Part shown: positions 7,340 through 13,461 of the stretch, piece after piece
Numbering within the stretch: position 1 is the stretch's first letter
How the letters are laid out: every line of letters starts with the position of its first letter
Origin: a virus
Virus record (IMG/VR): IMGVR_UViG_3300023178_000178
Location: 1-31,188 of that record
Direction: 5' to 3' (one strand)
DNA length: 31,188 nucleotides
Made by a program: the position numbers and the translations under genes
The notes under the pieces: generated by a model
Seen by the model: the letters and a program-made list of their open reading frames with translations, nothing else
What the model was told of the DNA's origin: nothing
Databases searched by the model: none

Positions 7340-7642
7340 ATGTTTGATTATGAAGACAAAATCCTCTCCAAAACTGTATGCTATTGTGGTGGAGGAGGAG
7401 GTGGAGGTGGTGGAGGTCCTGCCCCAAAGCCAAAAAGACAAGCTTCTACACCAGTAGCTGCTATTGAGGGAAGAGGTTCTGCAAAAGCAGTAGATGCTGA
7501 CGATGATGCAGTACCAAGTCCATCAGCACAAAGACGAAAAGACAGAATGGGAAAACGAAGATTCAGAGTTGGTCTTGATGTCAATGTAGCAAATGTTGGA
7601 GGGTCTGGAAAAACTGGTATCAACATACCAGAGTCTAGTTAA
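7340..7642 (+). CDS. Glycine-run virion protein (T7 gp7.3-like)
   Basis: 100 aa. Near the N-terminus is VCYC followed by ten glycines and PAPKPK, a low-complexity linker. The second half has RRKDRMGKRRFRVGLDVN and ends G-I-N-I-P, matching the basic block plus G-[L/I]-[N/S]-I-P ending of its upstream neighbour and of T7 gp7.3 as I recall it. The start ATG has CGAGGAA just upstream. The glycine run is encoded by imperfect GGN repeats, so its length could vary among relatives. The two cysteines before it are conspicuous in an otherwise cysteine-free protein. Confidence 0.6.
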   Translation: MFDYEDKILSKTVCYCGGGGGGGGGGPAPKPKRQASTPVAAIEGRGSAKAVDADDDAVPSPSAQRRKDRMGKRRFRVGLDVNVANVGGSGKTGINIPESS

Positions 7643-7647
7643 CCAAT

Positions 7648-8055
7648 ATGGCTAAAAAATACAGAAATATTGCAGAGGCAATAGGGATTGGAAATATGCA
7701 CGGAATGGCTTATGCTTTAAGCCAAGGAGCAAAAGATATGCAATCTGCATCAGCAATACAAAAAAAATATGTAGAAGATATGGGTATACCCTATATGGCT
7801 TTTTCTGGTAATATAAAAAATAAGAATAACACTAGAGCCGTTAGTGCTGTTGTTCCTAATGAATTTAAACAAACTAAGAAAAAGAAAACTGGGTTAAATA
7901 TAACAACTGCTAATCCACAAAAAAAGAAAAAAACAGATAATCGTTTGATTAAACCTAGAAAAGTTGTAGGACTAGGTATAGAATCAAGTGGTGGTTCTAC
8001 AAAGTCTAAAAATATTTCTTTGACTATGGGTGGGCTTAACATTCCGAGAGGTTAA
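7648..8055 (+). CDS. Basic small protein, third member of the G-x-x-I-P tail group
   Basis: 135 aa, strongly basic in its second half with several Lys runs. It ends in TMGGLNIP followed by Arg-Gly, the same ending as the two preceding proteins, but its N-terminal half (KKYRNIAEAIGIGNMHGMAYA) is unrelated to theirs and looks helical. The shared ending and tandem arrangement suggest that the three assemble together or are recognised by the same partner. No known domain is recognised. No clear ribosome binding site is visible; the start is 6 bases after the previous stop, so translation may be coupled. Confidence 0.6.
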   Translation: MAKKYRNIAEAIGIGNMHGMAYALSQGAKDMQSASAIQKKYVEDMGIPYMAFSGNIKNKNNTRAVSAVVPNEFKQTKKKKTGLNITTANPQKKKKTDNRLIKPRKVVGLGIESSGGSTKSKNISLTMGGLNIPRG

Positions 8056-8056
8056 T

Positions 8057-8170
8057 ATGATTGAAGAATATTGGAATAAAATAAAAAATAAGATGCAATG
8101 TATGAGTTGCCGTCAACCTATGTATTTAGGTATTATAGCTATTCTTTTACTTCTATTGTTGGTGTCTTAG
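8057..8170 (+). CDS. 37-residue single-span membrane protein with a CxxC motif
   Basis: A short gene between the gp7.3-like group and the portal. The N-terminal half is polar and contains Q-C-M-S-C (a C-x2-C pair). The C-terminal half, LGIIAILLLLLLV, is a clear transmembrane helix. The ATG at 8057 has GAGAGG at 8046-8051, 5 bases upstream. It sits directly after the previous TAA, and the portal ATG follows 1 base after its stop, filling the gap exactly as a real gene would. The function is unknown; a membrane-anchored role near the internal face is possible because of the paired cysteines. There is no signal peptide beyond the span itself. Confidence 0.6.
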   Translation: MIEEYWNKIKNKMQCMSCRQPMYLGIIAILLLLLLVS

Positions 8171-8171
8171 T

Positions 8172-9764
8172 ATGGAAAAAATTAAGTCTATAGCTAGTAG
8201 ATATGCAAACCTTGCTGCTAACAGAGATTCTTTTCTGCAAAGAGCAAGAGATGCAGCAGAGTTGACTGTACCAACTCTTATGCCACCAGAGGGTCATACT
8301 GGTTTTACTAACTATAAAACACCTTACCAAGCAGTTGGTGCAAGAGGTGTAAACAATCTTGCTAGTAAATTATTACTTACTCTTTTACCACCTAATTCAC
8401 CTTTCTTTAGATTAATTATTGATGATTTTGATATAGAAAAAATAGCAGGTAAAGAAGCAAGAGGAGCAATTGAAGAGGCTCTGTCTAGAATAGAAAGAAC
8501 ATCAATGCAGGAAATAGAATCAACTGCAATTCGTGTTCCAGTATATGAAGCATTAAAACAATTAATTGTAGCAGGTAATGCTTTATTGTTTTTCCCAAAA
8601 ACTGAGGGAGCAATGAAAGTATTTAGGTTAGATAGATATGTTGTAAAAAGAGACACGATGGGTAATGTAATGGAGGTTATAACTAAAGAGTCTGTATCTC
8701 CACTTATGTTACCAGAAAAAGCACGAATAATGCTTACTCAAGCAGATAATATTACTCAAGAAAGAGAAGCAGATTATAATAACAAAAACCTTGATTTATA
8801 TACTTATGTCTGTCGTAAGGAAGATAAGTTTCATATACATCAAGAAGTAAAAGGTATGGTTGTACCAGACTCAGAGGGTTTTTATCCCTTAAACAAAAGT
8901 CCATTTATTCCATTACGATTTACTAGAATTGATGGTGAAGATTATGGTCGTGGGTTTGTAGAAGAATACATAGGTGATTTAAGAAGTCTTGAAGCTTTAA
9001 CTAGAGCCATTGTAGAGGGTAGTGCTGCTTCTTCTAAAGTATTATTCTTAGTTAGACCTAACGGAACAACAAAACAAAATACACTAGCAAAAGCACCAAA
9101 TGGAGCAATTGTACAAGGTGATGCAAATGATGTAACAACTTTGCAGGTAAACAAATTTAATGATTTTAGAGTAGCACAAGAAACTGGATTAAGAATTACT
9201 GAACGATTATCTTTTGCTTTCTTACTTAATTCTTCTGTACAAAGACAAGCTGAACGAGTAACTGCAGAAGAAATAAGATTTATGGCACAAGAATTAGAAA
9301 GTGCACTTGGTGGTACTTATTCTATTCTTAGTCAAGAGTTTCAGTATCCACTAGTTGAGTTACTATTAGATAGGCTAGAGAAAAAGAAAAAGATGCCTAA
9401 AATGCCAAAAGATACAGTCAAACCACAGATTGTAACTGGGCTTGAGGCTTTAGGAAGAGGACAAGATTTAAATAAATTAGCACAATTTTTACAATATCTA
9501 CAACCATTAGGACCAGAGACTATCGCTTCTAGTCTTAATGTTGATGATTATATAGATAGACTAGGAGCATCGTTAGGAATTGATACTGGAGGTTTAATAA
9601 AAACACCAGAGCAAAAACAAGCAGAACAAGAACAAATGATGCAACAACAATCTATGAATAAACTAGAAGACACTATTTCTGGTATGGCACAAAAAGGTGC
9701 ATTACCAATAACCGAGAAAGCATTGGAACAAGTACAGCAACAAACTGACCAAGGAGTTGAATAA
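8172..9764 (+). CDS. Head-tail connector / portal protein (T7 gp8-like)
   Basis: 530 aa (T7 gp8 is 536). It forms the dodecameric ring through which DNA is packaged and ejected and on which the tail is built. The N-terminus (RYANLAANRDSFLQRARD, then LTVPTLMPP) and the stretch GARGVNNLASKLLLTLLPPN are typical of the T7 connector family. The segment ERLSFAFLLNSSVQRQAERV followed by TAEEIRFMAQELE is the conserved crown/wing region. The last 60 residues are rich in Gln. It is followed at 6 bases by the scaffold gene, as in T7. Confidence 0.95.
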   Translation: MEKIKSIASRYANLAANRDSFLQRARDAAELTVPTLMPPEGHTGFTNYKTPYQAVGARGVNNLASKLLLTLLPPNSPFFRLIIDDFDIEKIAGKEARGAIEEALSRIERTSMQEIESTAIRVPVYEALKQLIVAGNALLFFPKTEGAMKVFRLDRYVVKRDTMGNVMEVITKESVSPLMLPEKARIMLTQADNITQEREADYNNKNLDLYTYVCRKEDKFHIHQEVKGMVVPDSEGFYPLNKSPFIPLRFTRIDGEDYGRGFVEEYIGDLRSLEALTRAIVEGSAASSKVLFLVRPNGTTKQNTLAKAPNGAIVQGDANDVTTLQVNKFNDFRVAQETGLRITERLSFAFLLNSSVQRQAERVTAEEIRFMAQELESALGGTYSILSQEFQYPLVELLLDRLEKKKKMPKMPKDTVKPQIVTGLEALGRGQDLNKLAQFLQYLQPLGPETIASSLNVDDYIDRLGASLGIDTGGLIKTPEQKQAEQEQMMQQQSMNKLEDTISGMAQKGALPITEKALEQVQQQTDQGVE

Positions 9765-9769
9765 ACATT

Positions 9770-10534
9770 ATGGCTGAACAATTAAATACATATCAAGGGG
9801 AAACTCAAGAAGACCCTAATTATCAAAAAGAAATGGTAGAAAAAGCAGAAGCTGCAATACAGCCTCCTGCTACAGAAGAAGTCCAAGATAGACCAGACTG
9901 GCTACCAGAAAAATTTAACACTCCAGAAGATATGGCAAAAGCTTATTCTGAATTGGAGCAACAGTTTCACTCAAGTCGAGAAGCAGACAATGAGGCAGCT
10001 TTGGAAAACAAAGATGCAGCTATTGATGAACTAGAAGCACACGGAATTGACTATAGTGCTATGTCTCAAGACTTTTGGGAAAAAGGTGGTCTCTCAGATG
10101 AGCAGTATGACCAACTAGAAGATGCAGGTATACCATCAGATGTGGTAGACTCATTTATAGATGGACAGATGGCTCTTGTAGACCAAACTAGGCAACAAGC
10201 CTATAACTTAGTAGGAGGAGAAGAAGCCTACAAAAATATGATGGATTGGGCTGCAAATAACTTAACAGCAGATGAGCAAGAAGTATTTAACAGAACTGTT
10301 GATACTGGCAACCCTCAAGATGCTGTATTTGCAATTCAAGGTCTCCATTCTCGTTATCGTTCTGGTGTAGGTGTCGAACCAACCCTTGTAAAAGGTGAGG
10401 TAGGCGATGCAACAGTAGGGAACTTTCAAAGTCTGGCAGAAATTACTGCAGCGATGTCTGACCCAAGATACGAAAAAGACCCTGCGTATAGAAGTCAAGT
10501 AGCTGAAAAGTTACGAAAATCTTCTGTACTCTAA
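9770..10534 (+). CDS. Capsid assembly scaffold (T7 gp9-like)
   Basis: 254 aa, acidic, Gln/Glu-rich and predicted mostly helical, as expected for a scaffold that templates the prohead and is then lost. The motif RPDWLPEKFNTPEDMAKAY followed by SELE near residues 42-65 is typical of marine T7-like scaffold proteins. So is the C-terminal ITAAMSDPRYEKDPAYR, the end that in T7 contacts the capsid protein. It lies between the portal and the capsid gene. AAGGAG lies rather far (about 14 bases) upstream of the ATG. The stop is 1 base before dyad repeat copy 4. Confidence 0.92.
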   Translation: MAEQLNTYQGETQEDPNYQKEMVEKAEAAIQPPATEEVQDRPDWLPEKFNTPEDMAKAYSELEQQFHSSREADNEAALENKDAAIDELEAHGIDYSAMSQDFWEKGGLSDEQYDQLEDAGIPSDVVDSFIDGQMALVDQTRQQAYNLVGGEEAYKNMMDWAANNLTADEQEVFNRTVDTGNPQDAVFAIQGLHSRYRSGVGVEPTLVKGEVGDATVGNFQSLAEITAAMSDPRYEKDPAYRSQVAEKLRKSSVL

Positions 10535-10535
10535 C

Positions 10536-10550
10536 TGTCTCATTGAGACA
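10536..10550. repeat. Dyad repeat copy 4 (TGTCTCANTGAGACA), head of the capsid leader
   Basis: Perfect TGTCTCATTGAGACA, 1 base after the scaffold stop and about 130 bases before the capsid start. Its flanks (AC before, CAA after) are shared with copy 5 at the right end rather than with the copies inside genes. Confidence 0.85.
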
Positions 10551-10654
10551 CAAGTTACAAATACTAAAAGAGACTAGTATCTCTGACCCCTTGCGAGGGA
10601 TAATCTTAGAGAACGAAACTTGCAGAACTTTGTAATAATAAATCAATATCAACT

Positions 10655-10663
10655 TGCTATAAC
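10655..10663 (+). promoter_or_regulatory. Possible extended -10 promoter before the capsid gene
   Basis: TGCTATAAC matches TG-N-TATAAT with one mismatch. No -35 element is seen at 17 bases. A start near 10670 would leave only about ten bases before the capsid ATG. The same TGCTATAA word occurs at 31074 in the other main non-coding region. This is weak evidence in AT-rich DNA. Confidence 0.22.
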
Positions 10664-10680
10664 TAATAAGGAGGATAACT

Positions 10681-11790
10681 ATGGCTATGCAAGGTGCATC
10701 AAATCCTGCCTATGATGTGAGTAGATTAGGACAGACTAACCTTACTGGTGATGTTCGTGATTTGTTTTTAAAGCTGTATGCAGGAGAAGTTCTTACTGCA
10801 TTTGAAGCAAAAAACATTATGATGCCTCTTATGAGGACTCGAACTATTACTAAAGGTAAGTCAGCATCCTTTCCATTCTTAGGTAGAACAAGTGCTGAGT
10901 ATCACACCCCTGGAAATGAAATTACTGGTGGTAAGATACGAGCATCAGAAAGAATCGTAACAATTGACGATTTGTTAATCTCGGCTCAATTTGTGCCAAA
11001 CATTGACGAGGCAATCAATCATTACGATGTAAGGTCGACATACAGTAAAGAGGCAGGAATTGCCTTGGCAACTGAAGCTGACAAAAACATAATTAGAACA
11101 GCACTAAAAGCTGCTCTAGCAACTAACGCAACAAGGGCTGCTGCTCTTGTTCAAGACTACAAAGCATTCTCTGAAGAAGATTTCACAGACAATGTGACTA
11201 TCGGTGCAGCATCTGGAGATGTTACAGACCCTGCTAAATTAGCAAAGTCTATCTTTGATGCGAAGAAAGAATTCGATAAGAAAAATGTTCCAACTGATGG
11301 TGCGTTTGTAGTATTACCACCAGACCAATACTATGCGTTATTGGATGTAACTGATGGTAATAAACTGGTCTATATGAATCGTGACTTTGGTGGTACTGGC
11401 TCAGTAGCATCTGCAGTTGTTCCACAAATTGCAGGTATGCCTATTTATATGTCTAACCACTTAGTAGTAGCTGATGTTATTGAAACATCTGGTACTGATA
11501 AAGGTCAGTCTAAAGGTAATAGACCACTTGCTAATACTGCAGGTTCTGGTAGAACTACTGCATATGACATTACTAATACTACTACAGATGGTGTTAACTT
11601 AGTTGACCTAGCTGCTAAAGTAAAAGGACTAGTAATGACTAAAGATGCTGTAGCTACTGTTAAGCTTATGGACCTTGGAGTAGAAAGCGAGTACCAAATT
11701 AATCGTCAAGGTACATTGATGGTTGCTAAGTATGCAATGGGTCACAACATTCTTAGACCTGCTGCTGCTATCGCACTATCTAGTGTCTAA
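10681..11790 (+). CDS. Major capsid protein (T7 gp10A-like)
   Basis: 369 aa (T7 gp10A is 345), HK97 fold by family. The N-terminus (GASNPAYDVSRLGQTNLTGD followed by VRDLFLKLYAGEVLTAFE) and SASFPFLGRTSAEYHTPG are the typical opening of T7-like capsid proteins. YDVRSTYSKEAGIALATEAD and the C-terminal NILRPAAAIALSS also fit. GC content and codon use look slightly less AT-biased than in flanking genes, as is common for the most expressed gene. It has the strongest Shine-Dalgarno sequence in the window. There is no slippery site for a gp10B-like frameshift at the end, which closes with tandem stop codons. A hairpin terminator follows 12 bases later. Confidence 0.96.
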   Translation: MAMQGASNPAYDVSRLGQTNLTGDVRDLFLKLYAGEVLTAFEAKNIMMPLMRTRTITKGKSASFPFLGRTSAEYHTPGNEITGGKIRASERIVTIDDLLISAQFVPNIDEAINHYDVRSTYSKEAGIALATEADKNIIRTALKAALATNATRAAALVQDYKAFSEEDFTDNVTIGAASGDVTDPAKLAKSIFDAKKEFDKKNVPTDGAFVVLPPDQYYALLDVTDGNKLVYMNRDFGGTGSVASAVVPQIAGMPIYMSNHLVVADVIETSGTDKGQSKGNRPLANTAGSGRTTAYDITNTTTDGVNLVDLAAKVKGLVMTKDAVATVKLMDLGVESEYQINRQGTLMVAKYAMGHNILRPAAAIALSSV

Positions 11791-11801
11791 TAATACTAAC
11801 T

Positions 11802-11829
11802 AGGGGAGTCCGAAAGGACTCCTCTTCTT
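11802..11829 (+). terminator. Hairpin terminator after the capsid gene (T-phi position)
   Basis: A 10-bp stem (11802-11811 AGGGGAGTCC with 11816-11825 GGACTCCTCT, one G-U pair) closed by a GAAA tetraloop and followed by a broken T-rich tail. T7 has its T-phi terminator at the same place. The short U-run suggests partial read-through, which would let tail genes be transcribed at a lower level. Confidence 0.75.
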
Positions 11830-11843
11830 ACTTGGAGAAAAAT

Positions 11844-11921
11844 ATGTCTTGGAATAAACCACAAGTAACAGAGGTAAGTGTTGGTCTTGAAATCAATGCT
11901 TATGTGTGTGCAGTACTATGA
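11844..11921 (+). CDS. pqqA: PqqA-like peptide (putative PQQ precursor)
   Basis: 25 aa, the first gene after the capsid terminator. It has the pattern of PqqA, the ribosomal peptide from which pyrroloquinoline quinone is made: Trp3, Lys5-Pro6, Glu10, Gly14, then E-I-N-A-Y with Glu16 and Tyr20. PqqE cross-links a Glu and a Tyr separated by three residues in PqqA (Glu15/Tyr19 in Klebsiella); the spacing here is the same. Length (usually 22-30 aa) also fits. The ATG has GGAG at 11834-11837, 6 bases upstream, and the TGA overlaps the next ATG as ATGA, so it is placed as a translated gene. No pqqB-E genes are visible, so maturation would depend on the host pathway. The closest form I recall is alphaproteobacterial or methylotroph PqqA with E-I-N-x-Y. 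The alternative is an unrelated peptide. Confidence 0.72.
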   Translation: MSWNKPQVTEVSVGLEINAYVCAVL

Positions 11922-12286
11922 GTACTGCCACAAAGCGAGACCCCAAAAAATGGGCTGCAGCTAAAGCCAGAGCAAAAGCCAAAATGGGTGGTAAACACTC
12001 AGCAAGGGCTATGCAACTTGCAGTAAAATATTATAAAGATGCAGGTGGTTCATATTCTGGACCAAAAAAATCAAACAATAAATTACGAAAGTGGGGTAGA
12101 CAAAAATGGCAATATGCAGGTAAAAAAGGTGAATCAAGATATTTACCTAAAAAAGCGATTGCTGCGTTATCGCCATCCGAAAGGGCAGCGACTAATCGGA
12201 AGAAAAAAGCAGACACAAGAGCAGGAAAGCAATTTAGTAAACAACCAAAATCAATCTCAAACAAAACTAGGAGGTACAGAGTATAA
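11918..12286 (+). CDS. DUF5872-like basic protein
   Basis: 122 aa from ATG 11918, which overlaps the PqqA-like stop. It is very basic. The order RDPKKWAAAKARAKAKMGGK, HSARAMQLAVKYYKDAGG, LRKWGRQKWQYAGKKGESRY-LPKKAI and LSPSERAATNRKKKAD is what I recall of DUF5872, a small family found in phages and large DNA viruses whose role is not established. Its basic, Trp-containing core suggests nucleic-acid binding. It ends in RRYRV, and the next protein ends in RKYRV. A GTG at 11906 would add four residues but sits inside the upstream gene. The gene lies in the accessory slot between the capsid and tail-tube A. Confidence 0.75.
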   Translation: MSTATKRDPKKWAAAKARAKAKMGGKHSARAMQLAVKYYKDAGGSYSGPKKSNNKLRKWGRQKWQYAGKKGESRYLPKKAIAALSPSERAATNRKKKADTRAGKQFSKQPKSISNKTRRYRV

Positions 12287-12480
12287 TGCCAAAATTAGAC
12301 GGAAAAGAATATCCTTACACTAAAGCAGGAAAAGAACAACATAAAAAAGATAAAGCAAAGAAAAGTGGTCTAACTGCTAAACAAAAAACTTTGCCAAAAC
12401 AAATACAAACAAAAATTATGGCTGCTAAAAATAAGCCAAAACAAAGAACTAATTCTGGTATGAGGAAGTATAGAGTATGA
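12286..12480 (+). CDS. Small Lys-rich protein with K-Y-R-V ending
   Basis: 64 aa with about a quarter Lys. It begins PKLDGKEYPYTKAGKEQHKK, a motif seen in small proteins next to marine phage capsid genes. The last residues, RKYRV, repeat the RRYRV ending of the upstream neighbour. The ATG shares a base with the preceding TAA and is preceded by AGGAGG at 12269-12274. No enzymatic motif is visible. DNA or RNA binding, or a minor virion component, are possible but unproven roles. Confidence 0.65.
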   Translation: MPKLDGKEYPYTKAGKEQHKKDKAKKSGLTAKQKTLPKQIQTKIMAAKNKPKQRTNSGMRKYRV

Positions 12481-12524
12481 TTACTTACATTCTTGTATCA
12501 ACATTATTATGGGTGGTGTTCTAA
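12477..12524 (+). CDS. 15-residue hydrophobic peptide, overlapping both neighbours
   Basis: ATG overlaps the upstream TGA (ATGA at 12477-12480), and TAA overlaps the next ATG (TAATG at 12522-12526). The peptide, MITYILVSTLLWVVF, is entirely hydrophobic and could form one short membrane helix. There is no separate ribosome binding site, so translation would be by termination-reinitiation. It may be a real micro-protein or only a coupling device that brings ribosomes to the next start, which lacks a good ribosome binding site of its own. Confidence 0.4.
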   Translation: MITYILVSTLLWVVF

Positions 12525-12859
12525 TGGCTAAGACACCTGCGTGGCAACGAAAAGAGGGGCAAAACCCAAAGGGAGGACTTAACGCAAAAGGTCGTGCATC
12601 TTATAACAAAAAAACTGGTGGTAACTTAAAAGCACCAGTAGGAGGTGCAGCAGATAGCCCACAAAAAAAGAAACGCAAAGGCTCTTTCCTAGTAAGGATG
12701 GGGTCTTCTGCAGGACCACTAAACAAAGATGGGAAGAAGACGAGATTGAAGCTCTCACTAGAAGCTTGGGGGCACTCTGGTGATAAAGCATCAGCAGTAG
12801 CAAAAGGTCGAAGACTTCTTGAACAAGCAAAAAATGCAAAAGAAAGGAATAAAGCATAA
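12524..12859 (+). CDS. DUF6321-like protein
   Basis: 111 aa, basic. It has PAWQRKEGQNPKGGLNAKGR followed by ASYNKKTGGNLKAPV, then KGSFLVRMGSSAGPLNKDGK. This is the arrangement I recall for DUF6321, common in marine phages; its role is unknown. The C-terminus is a helical, Lys/Ala-rich tail. ATG 12524 was chosen over ATG 12509 because the conserved part starts right after it and because it overlaps the 15-residue peptide's stop. Its TAA overlaps the tail-tube A ATG, so it is probably translated together with the tail genes. Confidence 0.75.
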   Translation: MAKTPAWQRKEGQNPKGGLNAKGRASYNKKTGGNLKAPVGGAADSPQKKKRKGSFLVRMGSSAGPLNKDGKKTRLKLSLEAWGHSGDKASAVAKGRRLLEQAKNAKERNKA

Positions 12860-13461
12860 TGGCTCTGACAACAACAACTAAACTTGAAGCTATAAATACA
12901 ATGCTCTCAGCTATTGGCGAGAGTCCAGTTAACTCACTTACTTCTGGTTTGGTTGATGCTGAACAAGCTGAAACTATTCTTAACTCTGTAAATCGTGAAG
13001 TGCAGTCTATGGGTTGGTCTTTTAATACTGACTTAAAAAGACAGTTTGTGCCAGATACAAATAAACAAATACAAATACCATCAAATATTTTAAGAATTGA
13101 TATGGCTCAAGATAAAACTGATAAATTAGAACTTGTACAAAGAGGAACAAAATTATATAATAGAGCATCTAGTTCATTTTTTATGGATGATGATATTACA
13201 CAAGTTTTGATGAATGCAGTAGTATTATTAGATTTTGAAGATTTACCAGAAGCTGCTCGTAGATATATAACAATAAGAGCAGCCAGAATTTTCCAAGACA
13301 GAGTTGTTTCTTCTAATGACTTACATATTTATCAAGAGAGAGATGAATTAATGGCATTAGTAGAATTAAAAGACTCTGACAACCAAGTGCTAGACACCAC
13401 CATATTTGATAACTATTCTGTAGTTTCTGTTCTTGATAGAACTGGTGGGGGTGTCTTGTAA
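12859..13461 (+). CDS. Tail tubular protein A (T7 gp11-like)
   Basis: 200 aa (T7 gp11 is 196). It forms the adaptor ring between portal and nozzle. The typical opening is LEAINTMLSAIGESPVNSL, followed by DAEQAETILNSVNREVQSMG and W-S-F-N. The C-terminal half has AARRYITIRAARIFQDRVV. ATG overlaps the preceding TAA and is preceded by AAAGGAAT; the stop overlaps the next ATG in the same way. Confidence 0.95.
   Translation: MALTTTTKLEAINTMLSAIGESPVNSLTSGLVDAEQAETILNSVNREVQSMGWSFNTDLKRQFVPDTNKQIQIPSNILRIDMAQDKTDKLELVQRGTKLYNRASSSFFMDDDITQVLMNAVVLLDFEDLPEAARRYITIRAARIFQDRVVSSNDLHIYQERDELMALVELKDSDNQVLDTTIFDNYSVVSVLDRTGGGVL

Larger units (their letters stand above)
10535..10680 (+). promoter_or_regulatory. 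Structured leader of the capsid gene
   Basis: A 146-base gap, one of the longest non-coding stretches. It holds dyad copy 4 (10536-10550); a second inverted repeat AGAGA/TCTCT (10569-10573 with 10580-10584); and a larger stem TCTCTGA (10580-10586) with TTAGAGA (10606-10612) enclosing a small CCCT/AGGG hairpin (10588-10599). The segment 10580-10584 can pair either way, so the two structures exclude each other. A strong ribosome binding site AAGGAGG (10669-10675) precedes the ATG. No known riboswitch fold is recognised. Confidence 0.5.

Noticed and set aside
7381-7626. Antisense open frame opposite the glycine-run gene, with a proline run
   Set aside because: It is the mirror of the GGN codon repeat; no ribosome binding site and the opposite strand to all other genes.
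11771-11795. Frameshift site for a gp10B-like long capsid form
   Set aside because: No slippery heptamer is present, and tandem stop codons follow the capsid frame.
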